Shown: positions 1-7,636, counted from the stretch's first letter. The stretch: DNA of 23,936 nucleotides from Erysipelotrichaceae bacterium (GCA_900754715.1 CAAEDX010000224.1:1-23936), one strand, 5' to 3'. The notes: a model not told the origin generated them from the sequence alone. Translations and numbers: made by a program.

Positions 1-626
1 CCATCTACAGCGATGACGTGCAGGTTGAAGGCGCGGAACTTATCTTCAAGGGAATCCACATTCATGACCTTCGCCACTTCCCCATCGATCTGCAGCCCAT
101 TATGATCGACGATGATGCACAGGTTGTCCAGATGGAAATGCGCCGCGGCCATCGCAGCTTCCCAGACCTGTCCTTCCTGGCACTCACCGTCTCCAAGAAG
201 GGTATAGATACGGTGGTCGTTTCCATCCAGGCGGTTGGCGATCGCCATGCCGACGGCTGCGGAAACGCCCTGTCCCAGAGAACCGGTAGACATATCCGCA
301 CCAGCAACCAGACGCATGCTCGGATGTCCCTGCAGTCTCGAGTTCAGATGACGGAAAGTCGTCAGCTCTTCCTCGGGAAGAAGACCTTTTTCACAGAGAA
401 CAGCATAAAGCAGCGGCGAAGCATGGCCTTTGCTGAGGACAAAGCGATCGCGGTCGATAGATCCGACGTTGTCCGCGTTGATGTCCATCTCTTCAAAGTA
501 CAGCGCCGTCACGATGTCAGTCGAGCTCAGGCTGCCGCCGGGATGTCCGCTTTGGGCGGCATGGACCTGCGTCAGGATGTACTTTCTGATATTCAATGCG
601 TGTCTTTCCAATTCTACATTTTTCAT
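1..626 (-). CDS. Transketolase, N-terminal subunit (5' part, runs off left edge)
   Basis: Transketolase moves two-carbon ketol units between sugar phosphates in the non-oxidative pentose phosphate pathway, using thiamine diphosphate. The first 208 codons are in the window; the stop codon lies outside. The protein begins MKNVELERHALNIRKYILTQ, followed by the family motif SGHPGGSLS (about residues 26-34), SKGHASPLLY (65-74), GSLGQG (115-120) and the thiamine-diphosphate/Mg motif GDGECQEGQ (145-153) ending at Asn176. This start is typical of the split transketolases, in which N- and C-terminal halves are separate genes of about 270-310 residues; the partner would lie to the left, unseen. The ATG at 626 follows a good ribosome binding site (TGAGGAGAGA). 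The gene has its own promoter and is separated from the ftsZ operon by a terminator. The family is certain; the split form is inferred from the N-terminus only. Confidence 0.93.
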   Translation of the reverse strand, partial: MKNVELERHALNIRKYILTQVHAAQSGHPGGSLSSTDIVTALYFEEMDINADNVGSIDRDRFVLSKGHASPLLYAVLCEKGLLPEEELTTFRHLNSRLQGHPSMRLVAGADMSTGSLGQGVSAAVGMAIANRLDGNDHRIYTLLGDGECQEGQVWEAAMAAAHFHLDNLCIIVDHNGLQIDGEVAKVMNVDSLEDKFRAFNLHVIAVD

Positions 627-649
627 ATACTCTCTCCTCACTGTGTTAT

Positions 650-678
650 ATCATAGTAAAATTATTCATTTTTTGCAA
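650..678 (-). promoter_or_regulatory. Candidate sigma-A promoter for the transketolase gene
   Basis: On the minus strand, TTGCAA (678-673) is followed after 17 bp by TATGAT (655-650), about 25 bases before the ATG at 626. Spacing is ideal and both hexamers are close to consensus. It lies just downstream of the ftsZ-operon terminator, so the gene can be transcribed independently. Confidence 0.6.
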
Positions 679-679
679 T

Positions 680-718
680 CCCTGGGAAAAGGAAACCTCC
701 CTTCAGGGGCTCTTTTTT
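680..718 (+). terminator. Plus-strand intrinsic terminator-like hairpin between two minus-strand genes
   Basis: CCCTG (680-684) pairs with CAGGG (704-708), with inner pairs such as AGG/CCT, and is followed by GCTC and a run of seven T on the plus strand. Both neighbouring genes are on the minus strand, so the hairpin would stop rightward antisense transcription rather than end a gene I can see. On the minus strand it has no T-tract after it. Confidence 0.45.
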
Positions 719-739
719 TCCGATAACTGGCAGATTCAG

Positions 740-773
740 AAAAAAAAGGAAACCATTCCAAAGAAAGATTTCC
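740..773 (-). terminator. Intrinsic terminator of the ftsZ operon
   Basis: On the minus strand GGAAATC (773-767) can pair with GGTTTCC (754-748), with two G-T or mismatched positions near the loop, followed by eight T. The 5' arm starts inside the stop codon of the last operon gene (TAG, 775-773), so gene end and terminator overlap. Confidence 0.6.
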
Positions 774-1207
774 TAGTGTCTGAAGCGATCTTTCACTGAC
801 AGCGTCTCGCTGATCGCATTTTCCAGCTGTTCGCACAGCCGCAAGAAAGCGTCGATCTGCGGGTCCTGAAAAAACTCAAGATACACGCGTTCGGACCTGC
901 CGCGAAGTGTCTCGGCACGCACGAAGCTGCCGGAGAAGCAATGCATTGAGCCAACCGGCTCCAGCAACAGACTGTCGCAGCGCAGGATGCCGCGCACGCC
1001 GGCGTAATCAAAGACGCCCGGGGCGTTCAGCACCGCGATGTTCCTGCGGGCGGAAAGCTCACGCAGCGGCGCGTCGCAGTTTCGGCGTCCTGACACGATC
1101 AGCAGCTGCGGCTGATCACGGTCCATGCACGCCTCCAGCCGCATCCGCATGCGTCTGGCGAACGCGGAAGGCTGAAAGAACGAATCATCGATATAATACA
1201 GGAGCAT
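773..1207 (-). CDS. Unknown small protein translationally coupled to ftsZ; weak resemblance to a degenerate phospholipase D half
   Basis: I do not recognise this 144-residue protein with confidence. Its ATG lies two bases after the ftsZ stop and has no clear Shine-Dalgarno sequence (the upstream bases are pyrimidine-rich), so it is probably translated by coupling to ftsZ. There is no signal peptide or membrane segment. The middle and end (about residues 60-130) read like the second half of a PLD-superfamily domain: a predicted strand QLLIVSG, a GVFDYAGVRGIL stretch, a GSF where the family has GSxN, an ERVYLEFFQDP where it has a conserved Glu then a 'dp' turn, and a final helix IDAFLRLCEQLENAI. 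The catalytic HxK is not present, so if the fold call is right it is not an active phosphodiesterase. The fold is inference; the coupling to ftsZ is seen. Confidence 0.7.
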   Translation of the reverse strand: MLLYYIDDSFFQPSAFARRMRMRLEACMDRDQPQLLIVSGRRNCDAPLRELSARRNIAVLNAPGVFDYAGVRGILRCDSLLLEPVGSMHCFSGSFVRAETLRGRSERVYLEFFQDPQIDAFLRLCEQLENAISETLSVKDRFRH

Positions 1208-1209
1208 GT

Positions 1210-2298
1210 TCAGCGATTGAAGAAGAAATCCGGGATCTCTTTGTCATCTTCATCTTCCTGGACAGCTGTGCGGCGGCTTGCGTGCGAAGGTTCGCTTCTT
1301 ACGCCGGGATTGCTGACGCGAGGCTGCGGTTTGACCTGCTTAGGTTCCTCAGGCTCATTGTCCTGCTCGAATCCGGTAGCGATGACGGTCACGATGATAG
1401 CGTCGCCAAGCTGTTCATTGATGGCGATACCAAAGATAGTGTCGATCTCGCCGCCTGCTGCGTCCTGGATCACCGCTACCGCGCTCTGAGCATCATAGAG
1501 CGATACCTTGTCGCCGCCGGTGATATTGATGATGGCGCTCTTGGCCCCATTGATCTGCGCTTCAAGCAGCGGAGACTGGATGGCTTTTTCTGCCGCGTTG
1601 ACCGCTTTGTCCTCACCATCAGCCATGCCGATGCCGATCAATGCCGCGCCTTGATTCTGCATGACGCTGCGCACATCCGCAAAGTCCAGGTTGACCAGCG
1701 CCGGTACGGCGATCAGATCAGAAATGGTCTGTACGCCCTGCCTGAGCACATTGTCCGCGGCCTGGAATGCCTCTTCGATGGGACGGCGTCCGATGACCTC
1801 CAGCAGATTATTGTTTGATACGATGATCAGGGAATCGGTATATTTCTGCAATTCGCTCAGCCCCGACATGGCATTGCGCTCACGCTTTCTTCCCTCAAAA
1901 GTGAATGGTTTGGTCACGATGCCGATGGTCAGTGCGCCTTCTTCCTTGGCGACCTTGGCAAAGAGCGGTGCTGCCCCAGTGCCGGTGCCTCCGCCCAATC
2001 CCGCTGTCAGGAAGACCATATCGCTGCCTTTGATGGCTTCGCGGATCTCATTCTCTGTCTCTTCAGCGGCTTTGCGCCCTACTTCCGGATTGCCTCCGGC
2101 GCCCAGTCCTTTGGTCGTCTCGCGGCCGAGAACGATCTTGTTCTCGCAGTCGGAGTTTTTCATCACCTGTACATCGGTGTTGGCAATATAGAATGTCACG
2201 CCTTTCACACCGTCTGCGACCATACGGTTCACGGCGTTGCTGCCGCCTCCGCCGATGCCGAAAACCTTGATATTCGCTACCTGATTGAATTCGTTCAT
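1210..2298 (-). CDS. ftsZ: Cell division protein FtsZ (tubulin-like GTPase)
   Basis: FtsZ polymerises into the cytokinetic Z-ring at mid-cell and recruits the divisome. At 362 residues the protein has normal length. Visible motifs are the N-terminal nucleotide loop GIGGGGSNAVNRM (14-26), the tubulin signature GGGTGTG (102-108), the NTKPFTFEG-like segment VTKPFTFEG (128-136), and the catalytic T7 loop NLDFAD (203-208), so it should bind and hydrolyse GTP. A short low-complexity linker (about residues 315-350) leads to a conserved C-terminal peptide EIPDFFFNR, the expected dock for FtsA and other partners. Start ATG 2298 follows GAGAGGGG. It lies 17 bp after ftsA and 2 bp before the unknown gene, as the penultimate gene of the division operon. 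Confidence 0.98.
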   Translation of the reverse strand: MNEFNQVANIKVFGIGGGGSNAVNRMVADGVKGVTFYIANTDVQVMKNSDCENKIVLGRETTKGLGAGGNPEVGRKAAEETENEIREAIKGSDMVFLTAGLGGGTGTGAAPLFAKVAKEEGALTIGIVTKPFTFEGRKRERNAMSGLSELQKYTDSLIIVSNNNLLEVIGRRPIEEAFQAADNVLRQGVQTISDLIAVPALVNLDFADVRSVMQNQGAALIGIGMADGEDKAVNAAEKAIQSPLLEAQINGAKSAIINITGGDKVSLYDAQSAVAVIQDAAGGEIDTIFGIAINEQLGDAIIVTVIATGFEQDNEPEEPKQVKPQPRVSNPGVRSEPSHASRRTAVQEDEDDKEIPDFFFNR

Positions 2299-2315
2299 GT
2301 CTTGCGCCCCTCTCT

Positions 2316-3569
2316 CTATCTGTCACTCAGCAGAATGTTTCGCAGCTTTTTCGTAAAGCCGCCTTCGCCGTCATGCGCCACCTTATTGATGGATTCCACG
2401 CTTTCCTCCATCTCATTGTGGTTTACGCTGATGCGGCTGTCCTTGCGGATCTGCTGGATCTCTTTCCAGTTGTAGATCATACCGACCGTCGTCGTAAACG
2501 CTGCTTCTCTGGCACCGATCAGCTGCGGCACATAGCCGGCTGCCGGCGCGTTGAACTCCTTCATGAGCTCGCCAAGCACCTGGATGTCCATGCCTTCGCC
2601 GCTGACCACATAACGCGTGGTCCCGCCGCGCACGATCAGCTCACACGTCTCGCTGACGGTCCGTACCCAGGCATGCATCCGCTCCATGCAGCACGCATAT
2701 ACATCGGCAGCGGTGACCTGCACCTGCTGGCCGTCTATCGATTCAATGTAGATGACATTGTCGCCATTTTGCTGAGGATCCGCGCTGAACAGGTTCTGCA
2801 GCAGGCGGAAACAGGCTGCGTCCCGCAGATGGAAACGCTCCTGCAGCGTTTCATACCAATGCGCGTAGCCCTCATCGACCTGAATGCAGCGCACCAGCCG
2901 GCCATGCGCGAACAGCGTCAGCACGGTGCTGCTGCGGCTGAGATCCACCTGCACGATATAACGGTCGATCGCCTGTTCGAACACGGCAGCTTCCTGAGCC
3001 ATCGCATAAGCGTCCAGGCAGATGTCCAGGATCTCCAGATTGGCCAGCTCCACACAGCGCGCGTAGTCATAGACCGTTTTCTTATCTGCATAAAGCAGAT
3101 CCAGATCCATCACGAAGCTCTCGCAGTTTTCCCCCAGCGGCAGCTTGCGTGAAGCGATCCCGTTTACCTTGTATTTTATGCAGCCGGCGTTCACGAGCAC
3201 CAGATCATCTCCGGCGCGATAAGTGAGCGCCTTATTGTAGCCGCTTTGAATATGAAACAGCCGTACGGTCCGCGTTCCGTCATCGATGGTGACATTCACC
3301 TTCTGATTCACACGTTTCACGCCTTTGGACGGGATGGCGAGCAATACTCGCTCGATACGGCATCCCAATGCCGCGGATGCGTCCGCGGCCGCTTTGCGGA
3401 TCGCCGCGACGACCGTCTTTTCATCCTTTATCTCTTTTTTCTCTACGCCGCCGCCGGCCGTACGCTCCACCCGCAGGATATTCAGTCTTGAGTCGAACAT
3501 CTCGCCGACGACAAGCCTGACCTCGTGATCGGCGATCTCCAGGGCCGCATAGATTTCCTTTCTGGCCAT
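2316..3569 (-). CDS. ftsA: Divergent FtsA-like protein with degenerate ATP-binding motifs
   Basis: Called FtsA, the actin-like membrane anchor of FtsZ, from position directly before ftsZ, length (417 residues), overall pattern of the actin/Hsp70 fold, and the C-terminal amphipathic helix FTKKLRNILLSDR (405-417), which matches the FtsA membrane-targeting tail. The nucleotide site is unusual. The phosphate-1 loop, normally DIGTS-x-x-K, reads EIADHEVR (11-18). The phosphate-2 loop, normally DIGGGTTD, reads DLSRSSTV (209-216). The adenosine loop, normally LTGGGA, reads VSGEGMD (322-328). The invariant Gly/Thr/Lys and second-loop Gly residues are missing, so ATP binding is doubtful. A 120-bp gap from the PBP gene carries its own promoter, and the ATG at 3569 follows GAGGGGAA. 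It could be a very divergent FtsA or a paralogue that replaced it. Confidence 0.82.
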   Translation of the reverse strand: MARKEIYAALEIADHEVRLVVGEMFDSRLNILRVERTAGGGVEKKEIKDEKTVVAAIRKAAADASAALGCRIERVLLAIPSKGVKRVNQKVNVTIDDGTRTVRLFHIQSGYNKALTYRAGDDLVLVNAGCIKYKVNGIASRKLPLGENCESFVMDLDLLYADKKTVYDYARCVELANLEILDICLDAYAMAQEAAVFEQAIDRYIVQVDLSRSSTVLTLFAHGRLVRCIQVDEGYAHWYETLQERFHLRDAACFRLLQNLFSADPQQNGDNVIYIESIDGQQVQVTAADVYACCMERMHAWVRTVSETCELIVRGGTTRYVVSGEGMDIQVLGELMKEFNAPAAGYVPQLIGAREAAFTTTVGMIYNWKEIQQIRKDSRISVNHNEMEESVESINKVAHDGEGGFTKKLRNILLSDR

Positions 3570-3601
3570 AGGTTCCCCTCACTCTTCATACTTGCTTTAT
3601 T

Positions 3602-3630
3602 ATCATATCATAAATCTTACTTTTGCCCAA
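3602..3630 (-). promoter_or_regulatory. Internal promoter for ftsA-ftsZ
   Basis: On the minus strand TTGGGC (3630-3625) is followed after 17 bp by TATGAT (3607-3602), with an extended -10 TG one base before it (3610-3609). It lies in the only sizeable gap of the operon (3570-3689), which is AT-rich relative to its surroundings. It would allow ftsA, ftsZ and the unknown gene to be expressed apart from the wall genes upstream. No convincing terminator is visible after the PBP stop. Confidence 0.6.
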
Positions 3631-3689
3631 CAGCAAATTATTTGTTTTAAAAGCATTTTTCGTGCATATCACGCCGCATATGACAACGT

Positions 3690-5909
3690 TTACTCCAGCT
3701 TTACGCTGATCTCGCTCTCTGCGCTGATCGCTTGTCCCGCCTCGATGCTCTGGCTCGTCACTTTGCCGCTGCCGCTGATCGATATCGGTATGCCGGTCAG
3801 CCGCCAGAAAGCGGTCACATCCTTGCGCGTCCACCCGCTCATATCCGGCATGGTCAGCGTCGAGGCATCGCTGAGCAAGATGATCCGCTCGCTCGAGGTG
3901 ATCGTTTCCCCGGATGAAGGATACTGCGCGATGATCTCATCACCGTCGCCGATGATCACACATTCCACGTCCATCTCCTCCAGACGCCTGCTCACGTAAT
4001 CCAGCGAGTGATTGACCAGCACCGGCATCTCATAGGAATTCCATTTCTCGCTGTTCTCCCCACTGTCCTGCGTCTGCTCCTGCGTATCGCTGCTGCTTTG
4101 CGAGGAAGTGACATTGGCCGCGATCAGCGCTTCTTTGAACACATTCTTGATCGGTTCCTCGTCAAAATCGATGATATTCTTAGACACGAAGCAGTAATAG
4201 ACCATCACTTTAGGATCGTCTGCAGGCGCTGCCATCATCACGGAACTGGTGTATACTTCATCGTCATAACCGTTTTCTCCAGCAATCTGTCCGGTACCGG
4301 TCTTGGCGATGACGTCGACATCTTCCATCGCATAACGGCTGCCGCTGCCATATTCCTCAGAGACGACGCGTCCCATCAGTTCTCTGACATATTCAGCGGT
4401 CTCCGCGCTGATCGGCTGTCCGATTTCCTCGCTCGTCCATGATTTGATCGTCTCATTGCTGTAGCTGTCCACGATCTTTTCCACCACATAGGGCCGCATC
4501 ATCACGCCGTCATTGAAGATGGCGGAATATGCCTGCACCATCTGCAGCGCGGTCACCGAAGAAGACTGCCCGAAGCCAGTGGAGAGGATATCGCTGGGAT
4601 GCGAGAAGTTCTTCACGCCGGTGGCGTTTTCGACAAAGGGAATGTCCACCTTGGTGAAAAAGCCAAAGCGATTCAAGTATTCCTCAAAGGTCTTTGCCGG
4701 CAGATAGTCCGCCAGCAGACAGCAGATGCCGACGTTGCTGGAACGGATAAAGCCCTCATCAAAGGAGATCGTGCCGAAATCATTGCCCAGCGCGTCACTG
4801 ATGGTCGGATACGATGTGGACCCGCTCGTCCGGCTGATCTTGCCAGTGCTCTCATCATATGTATAGCTGAACGATCCGGCCCGGAATTCCTCATCATAAG
4901 GATAGTTTCCGGAATCCAGCGCGGCCGCGTAAGTGATGCCTTTCATGACCGAGCCAGGCTCATATGGTGAATCGCTGGGAATGTTGAGATAAGATTCGAT
5001 ATCATGCTTGTTTTTGTCAAAGGTCGGATAGCTTCCCCACCCCAGTATCTTGCCGGTCTCCACTTCCATGACGATCGCCCAGGCTGACTGCGCGTCTTCA
5101 TTTTTCATGGTATAGGAAAGGCTGCTTTCCAGCGTCGCCTGCACATTGGAATCCAGCGTCAGATAGACATCATTGCCGTTTACCGCCTGTTTCTCCACCC
5201 GGCGTGTCCCTGGCAGCTCACTGCCGTCTGAGGCAAACTGATACTGGATGGAGCCGTCTTCTCCGCGCAAGTATTCCTCCAGCGCCTGCTCCAGGCCCAT
5301 CTTTCCCACGATCCGCTGTTCTTCCTCATCGTAGGTCGCAAAGCCAAGCAGATGCGAGGCAAATACCCCGGTGGGATAGCTGCGGGTGCTTGTTTCGATA
5401 AAGTCGATGCCCGGCAGCTGCAATTCCTCGATGGCTTCCTTTTGTTCTTTGCTGATGCGCTTGGTTCCTGTGCCCAGCTCGGTCTGGTCGCGGCCGGCAT
5501 TCTTGGCAGTCTGCATCGTCTGTACGAGCGTATCGACATCGACCGCATCGCCCAGTACGGAAGCGAGCTTTTCTGCCGTACCGCGGTAATCGCTCACATA
5601 GAGCTGTTCGCCATTGGCGCCTTCCATCTCTTCATCCAGGCATGCCGTGATCGTATAAGCCGCGACATTCTGCGCGAGCACTTCACCTTTGCTGTCATAG
5701 ATGCTGCCGCGCTCAGCGCTGATGCTGCCGTTATAAAAGCCGCTGCCGGACATCCGCGTGTACATGTCCGCGCCGCTCCAGATATGCTGATGCGTGAACA
5801 TGGTAAAAAGGACATTGCCTACAACCAATGTCCCGGCCAATACGATCATACCCATCATATAAAACAACTTTTTATTCGTCTGCCTTTTTATATTTCTGCG
5901 CCGCATCAT
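3690..5909 (-). CDS. Class B penicillin-binding protein with PASTA domains (FtsI/PBP2x-like)
   Basis: A monofunctional D,D-transpeptidase that cross-links septal peptidoglycan outside the membrane. Its 739 residues read in order: basic cytosolic tail (MMRRRNIKRQTNKK), one membrane anchor (about 15-37), PBP-dimer domain with the family motif RGSIYDSKGEVLA (67-79), and a transpeptidase domain with SxxK at S320-VMK323, SxN at S390-S391-N392 and KTG at 536-538. All three catalytic motifs are intact. A Ser/Gln-rich linker (602-622) leads to two PASTA domains (about 627-682 and 684-739), which bind wall material. This is the architecture of PBP2x and SpoVD; its place between ftsL and ftsA supports the division role. 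The ATG at 5909 lies 10 bp after ftsL. I cannot separate FtsI from a SpoVD-like paralogue by sequence alone, but the context favours FtsI. Confidence 0.93.
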   Translation of the reverse strand: MMRRRNIKRQTNKKLFYMMGMIVLAGTLVVGNVLFTMFTHQHIWSGADMYTRMSGSGFYNGSISAERGSIYDSKGEVLAQNVAAYTITACLDEEMEGANGEQLYVSDYRGTAEKLASVLGDAVDVDTLVQTMQTAKNAGRDQTELGTGTKRISKEQKEAIEELQLPGIDFIETSTRSYPTGVFASHLLGFATYDEEEQRIVGKMGLEQALEEYLRGEDGSIQYQFASDGSELPGTRRVEKQAVNGNDVYLTLDSNVQATLESSLSYTMKNEDAQSAWAIVMEVETGKILGWGSYPTFDKNKHDIESYLNIPSDSPYEPGSVMKGITYAAALDSGNYPYDEEFRAGSFSYTYDESTGKISRTSGSTSYPTISDALGNDFGTISFDEGFIRSSNVGICCLLADYLPAKTFEEYLNRFGFFTKVDIPFVENATGVKNFSHPSDILSTGFGQSSSVTALQMVQAYSAIFNDGVMMRPYVVEKIVDSYSNETIKSWTSEEIGQPISAETAEYVRELMGRVVSEEYGSGSRYAMEDVDVIAKTGTGQIAGENGYDDEVYTSSVMMAAPADDPKVMVYYCFVSKNIIDFDEEPIKNVFKEALIAANVTSSQSSSDTQEQTQDSGENSEKWNSYEMPVLVNHSLDYVSRRLEEMDVECVIIGDGDEIIAQYPSSGETITSSERIILLSDASTLTMPDMSGWTRKDVTAFWRLTGIPISISGSGKVTSQSIEAGQAISAESEISVKLE

Positions 5910-5919
5910 GCCTCACCAC

Positions 5920-6231
5920 TCAATTTTCTTCACTGCCATCTACGACATACACATTTTCCTGATTGGATTTGATGCCGTCTTTCTCGACTGCGGCAAGCAC
6001 ACGGCTGCGCTCTTGCAGCTCATTCACTTCTGCCTGCAGCAGTCGTACCGCGTCACGCTGTTCCTCCATATCAGCGGCAATGCTTTGCTGCTCATTGGAT
6101 AAGACGATATTGTAAGATGCCAAGCCGGTCTTGGCGAGCGTAAAGATGCCCAGGCAGAGCAGGAAGACCAGAAACAATATGCCTTCGATCCTCACTTTCC
6201 TGCGCACTTTGATCAGTCTTGCTTTAGCCAT
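5920..6231 (-). CDS. ftsL: FtsL-like septum protein
   Basis: A 103-residue bitopic membrane protein: basic N-terminus (KARLIKVRRKVR), a single membrane span (about 17-38) and an extracytoplasmic coiled coil (about 45-80, rich in Gln/Glu/Leu heptads), the standard FtsL layout. FtsL pairs with DivIC/FtsB and DivIB/FtsQ and activates the septal synthase. Primary sequence is poorly conserved in this family, so the call rests on topology, size and position between rsmH and the PBP gene. The start overlaps the end of rsmH by 8 bp, pointing to translational coupling. No divIB or divIC gene is in the window. Confidence 0.82.
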   Translation of the reverse strand: MAKARLIKVRRKVRIEGILFLVFLLCLGIFTLAKTGLASYNIVLSNEQQSIAADMEEQRDAVRLLQAEVNELQERSRVLAAVEKDGIKSNQENVYVVDGSEEN

Positions 6232-7165
6232 GTTGCTCCCTCACTTTCTCTATGACTCTGAGCTTGGCGGAATGCGAGCGATTGTTTTCCCGCAGTTCCG
6301 CTTCCGCCGCGGTGATCGGTTTTCGGTTGATCATCCGGAAACAAGGTTCTTCCTCATCCAGCATCGGCAGCCGCTTATCCACTTTCGGCGGGCGGCTGAC
6401 CCGGACAAATGCTTCTTTGACCATACGATCCTCCAGCGAATGAAAGCTGATGACGCACATGCGTCCGCCCACGCGCAGCATTGAAAGCCCCTGCTGCAAG
6501 GCAGCTTCCAGTTCCTGCAGCTCGCTGTTCACTTCCATGCGTACGGCCTGAAAGGTCCGCTTGGCCGGATGCCCTTTCTTATTGAGCACCTTGGCCGGCA
6601 GCGCGCTGCGGATCACTTCGACCAGCTGAAAGGTCGTATCAATAGGTCCGCTGGCCCGCTGTTTCTCGATGGCGCGGGCAATTTGCTTGGCAAAGGGCTC
6701 CTCGCCATAGCGCTTCAAGATATGAAAAAGCGCTTCAAATGAATATTCATTGACGACGTGCCACGCGCTCAGGGCCTGTTCCTGGTCCATCCGCATGTCG
6801 AGCGGTGCGTCATACCGGTAAGAAAAACCGCGTTCTCCCTCATCGAACTGCGGACTGGATACACCAAGATCCATCAGGATGCCGTCCACCGCCGTGACGC
6901 CATATCCTGCCAGCTTATCCTGCATAGCAGAAAAACAGGAATGGATGCAAGTAAAATTCGTTCCGGCCTCCCGCAAGCGTGCCTCGCTCTGCGCGATCGC
7001 CTCGCTGTCACGGTCAAACGCATACAGATGACCGTACGGGCAGTGCTTTAAGATCGCGGCGCTGTGTCCGCCGCGCCCCAGGGTGGCATCCACATAGATG
7101 CCGTCTTCCCGGATATGCAGGCCTTCCAGGCATTCCTGCAGCAATACACTGTAATGTTCCGTCAT
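6224..7165 (-). CDS. rsmH: 16S rRNA (cytosine-1402 N4)-methyltransferase RsmH
   Basis: RsmH (MraW) uses S-adenosylmethionine to methylate N4 of C1402 in the decoding centre of 16S rRNA. The 313-residue length is normal. It starts with HYSVLLQECLEGL, followed by the SAM-binding loop DATLGRGGHS (26-35), the acidic FDRD (50-53), MDLGVSSPQFD (98-108) and the family motif RGFSYRYDAPLDMRMD (112-127). The C-terminal region has the conserved VISFHSLEDR and the NNRSHSAKLR end. Start ATG 7165 overlaps the mraZ stop in an ATGA arrangement, and the stop overlaps ftsL, so the gene is embedded in the operon. All expected motifs are intact. Confidence 0.97.
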   Translation of the reverse strand: MTEHYSVLLQECLEGLHIREDGIYVDATLGRGGHSAAILKHCPYGHLYAFDRDSEAIAQSEARLREAGTNFTCIHSCFSAMQDKLAGYGVTAVDGILMDLGVSSPQFDEGERGFSYRYDAPLDMRMDQEQALSAWHVVNEYSFEALFHILKRYGEEPFAKQIARAIEKQRASGPIDTTFQLVEVIRSALPAKVLNKKGHPAKRTFQAVRMEVNSELQELEAALQQGLSMLRVGGRMCVISFHSLEDRMVKEAFVRVSRPPKVDKRLPMLDEEEPCFRMINRKPITAAEAELRENNRSHSAKLRVIEKVREQHG

Positions 7166-7593
7166 AATGTCAACTCCATCAGGGTCTCTGCGCCCTCTTC
7201 AAAGCTTTCATCCTGTTCATCTTCCATCGCTTCATATCGTTCTTTTGACCAGATCTCCACATGTTGTCCGACTCCGACCACTTTGCAGGCCTTTTGCAGA
7301 TCGGCCAGCTTGACCAGCGAAGCCGGGATGAGGATGCGTCCCTGGGCGTCGAACTCGCAGCTCTGCGCCTTTGTCAGGATCGATCGAACGAACTTACGGG
7401 CATTGGCGCGGGTGGTCGGCAGCGTGGACAGCTTTTCACAGACAACGGCCCAGCGTTCTTCACTGTATACATTGAGACAGCCATCGAAGCCGCGGCATAC
7501 GATCACGCTCGCACCAAGCTCTTCACGGTATTTTACCGGAATGATGATGCGGCCTTTCTTATCAATGCTGTGATCGTATTCGCCCATGAACAA
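7162..7593 (-). CDS. mraZ: Transcriptional regulator MraZ
   Basis: MraZ is an AbrB-like DNA-binding protein that controls its own division operon and also affects RsmH activity. It shows two tandem SpoVT/AbrB-type modules: MGEYDHSIDKKGRIIIPVKYR near the start, then CEFDAQGRILIPASL at about residues 70-85. I chose the TTG at 7593, giving the family-typical beginning (M)FMGEY and 143 residues, the normal size; the ATG at 7587 (141 residues) is the alternative. The reading frame stays open further upstream to 7725, but that part crosses the promoter and lacks family similarity. The gene is first in the operon, just downstream of a promoter and an array of probable MraZ sites, consistent with autoregulation. 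Confidence 0.94.
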   Translation of the reverse strand: MFMGEYDHSIDKKGRIIIPVKYREELGASVIVCRGFDGCLNVYSEERWAVVCEKLSTLPTTRANARKFVRSILTKAQSCEFDAQGRILIPASLVKLADLQKACKVVGVGQHVEIWSKERYEAMEDEQDESFEEGAETLMELTL

Positions 7594-7598
7594 CTCAA

Positions 7599-7628
7599 TC
7601 ACCACTTTCCACCACAAAGTGCTACTAT
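7599..7628 (-). promoter_or_regulatory. Putative MraZ operator: three 10-bp direct repeats
   Basis: On the minus strand three boxes follow each other at exactly 10-bp steps: ATAGTAGCAC (7628-7619), TTTGTGGTGG (7618-7609) and AAAGTGGTGA (7608-7599). The last matches the MraZ box described for Mollicutes and related Gram-positives (AAAGTG, then G or T, then three bases); the others are weaker copies. MraZ operators are known to consist of several such repeats in register with the DNA helix. The array lies in the short leader between the -10 element and the mraZ start and reaches into the ribosome binding region. Confidence 0.6.
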
Positions 7629-7636
7629 TTAACAAC

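Noticed and set aside
907..1818. 303-codon plus-strand open frame over ftsZ and the downstream gene
   Set aside because: Antisense shadow of well-supported genes, with no start signals and a low-complexity Arg/Ala-rich beginning.
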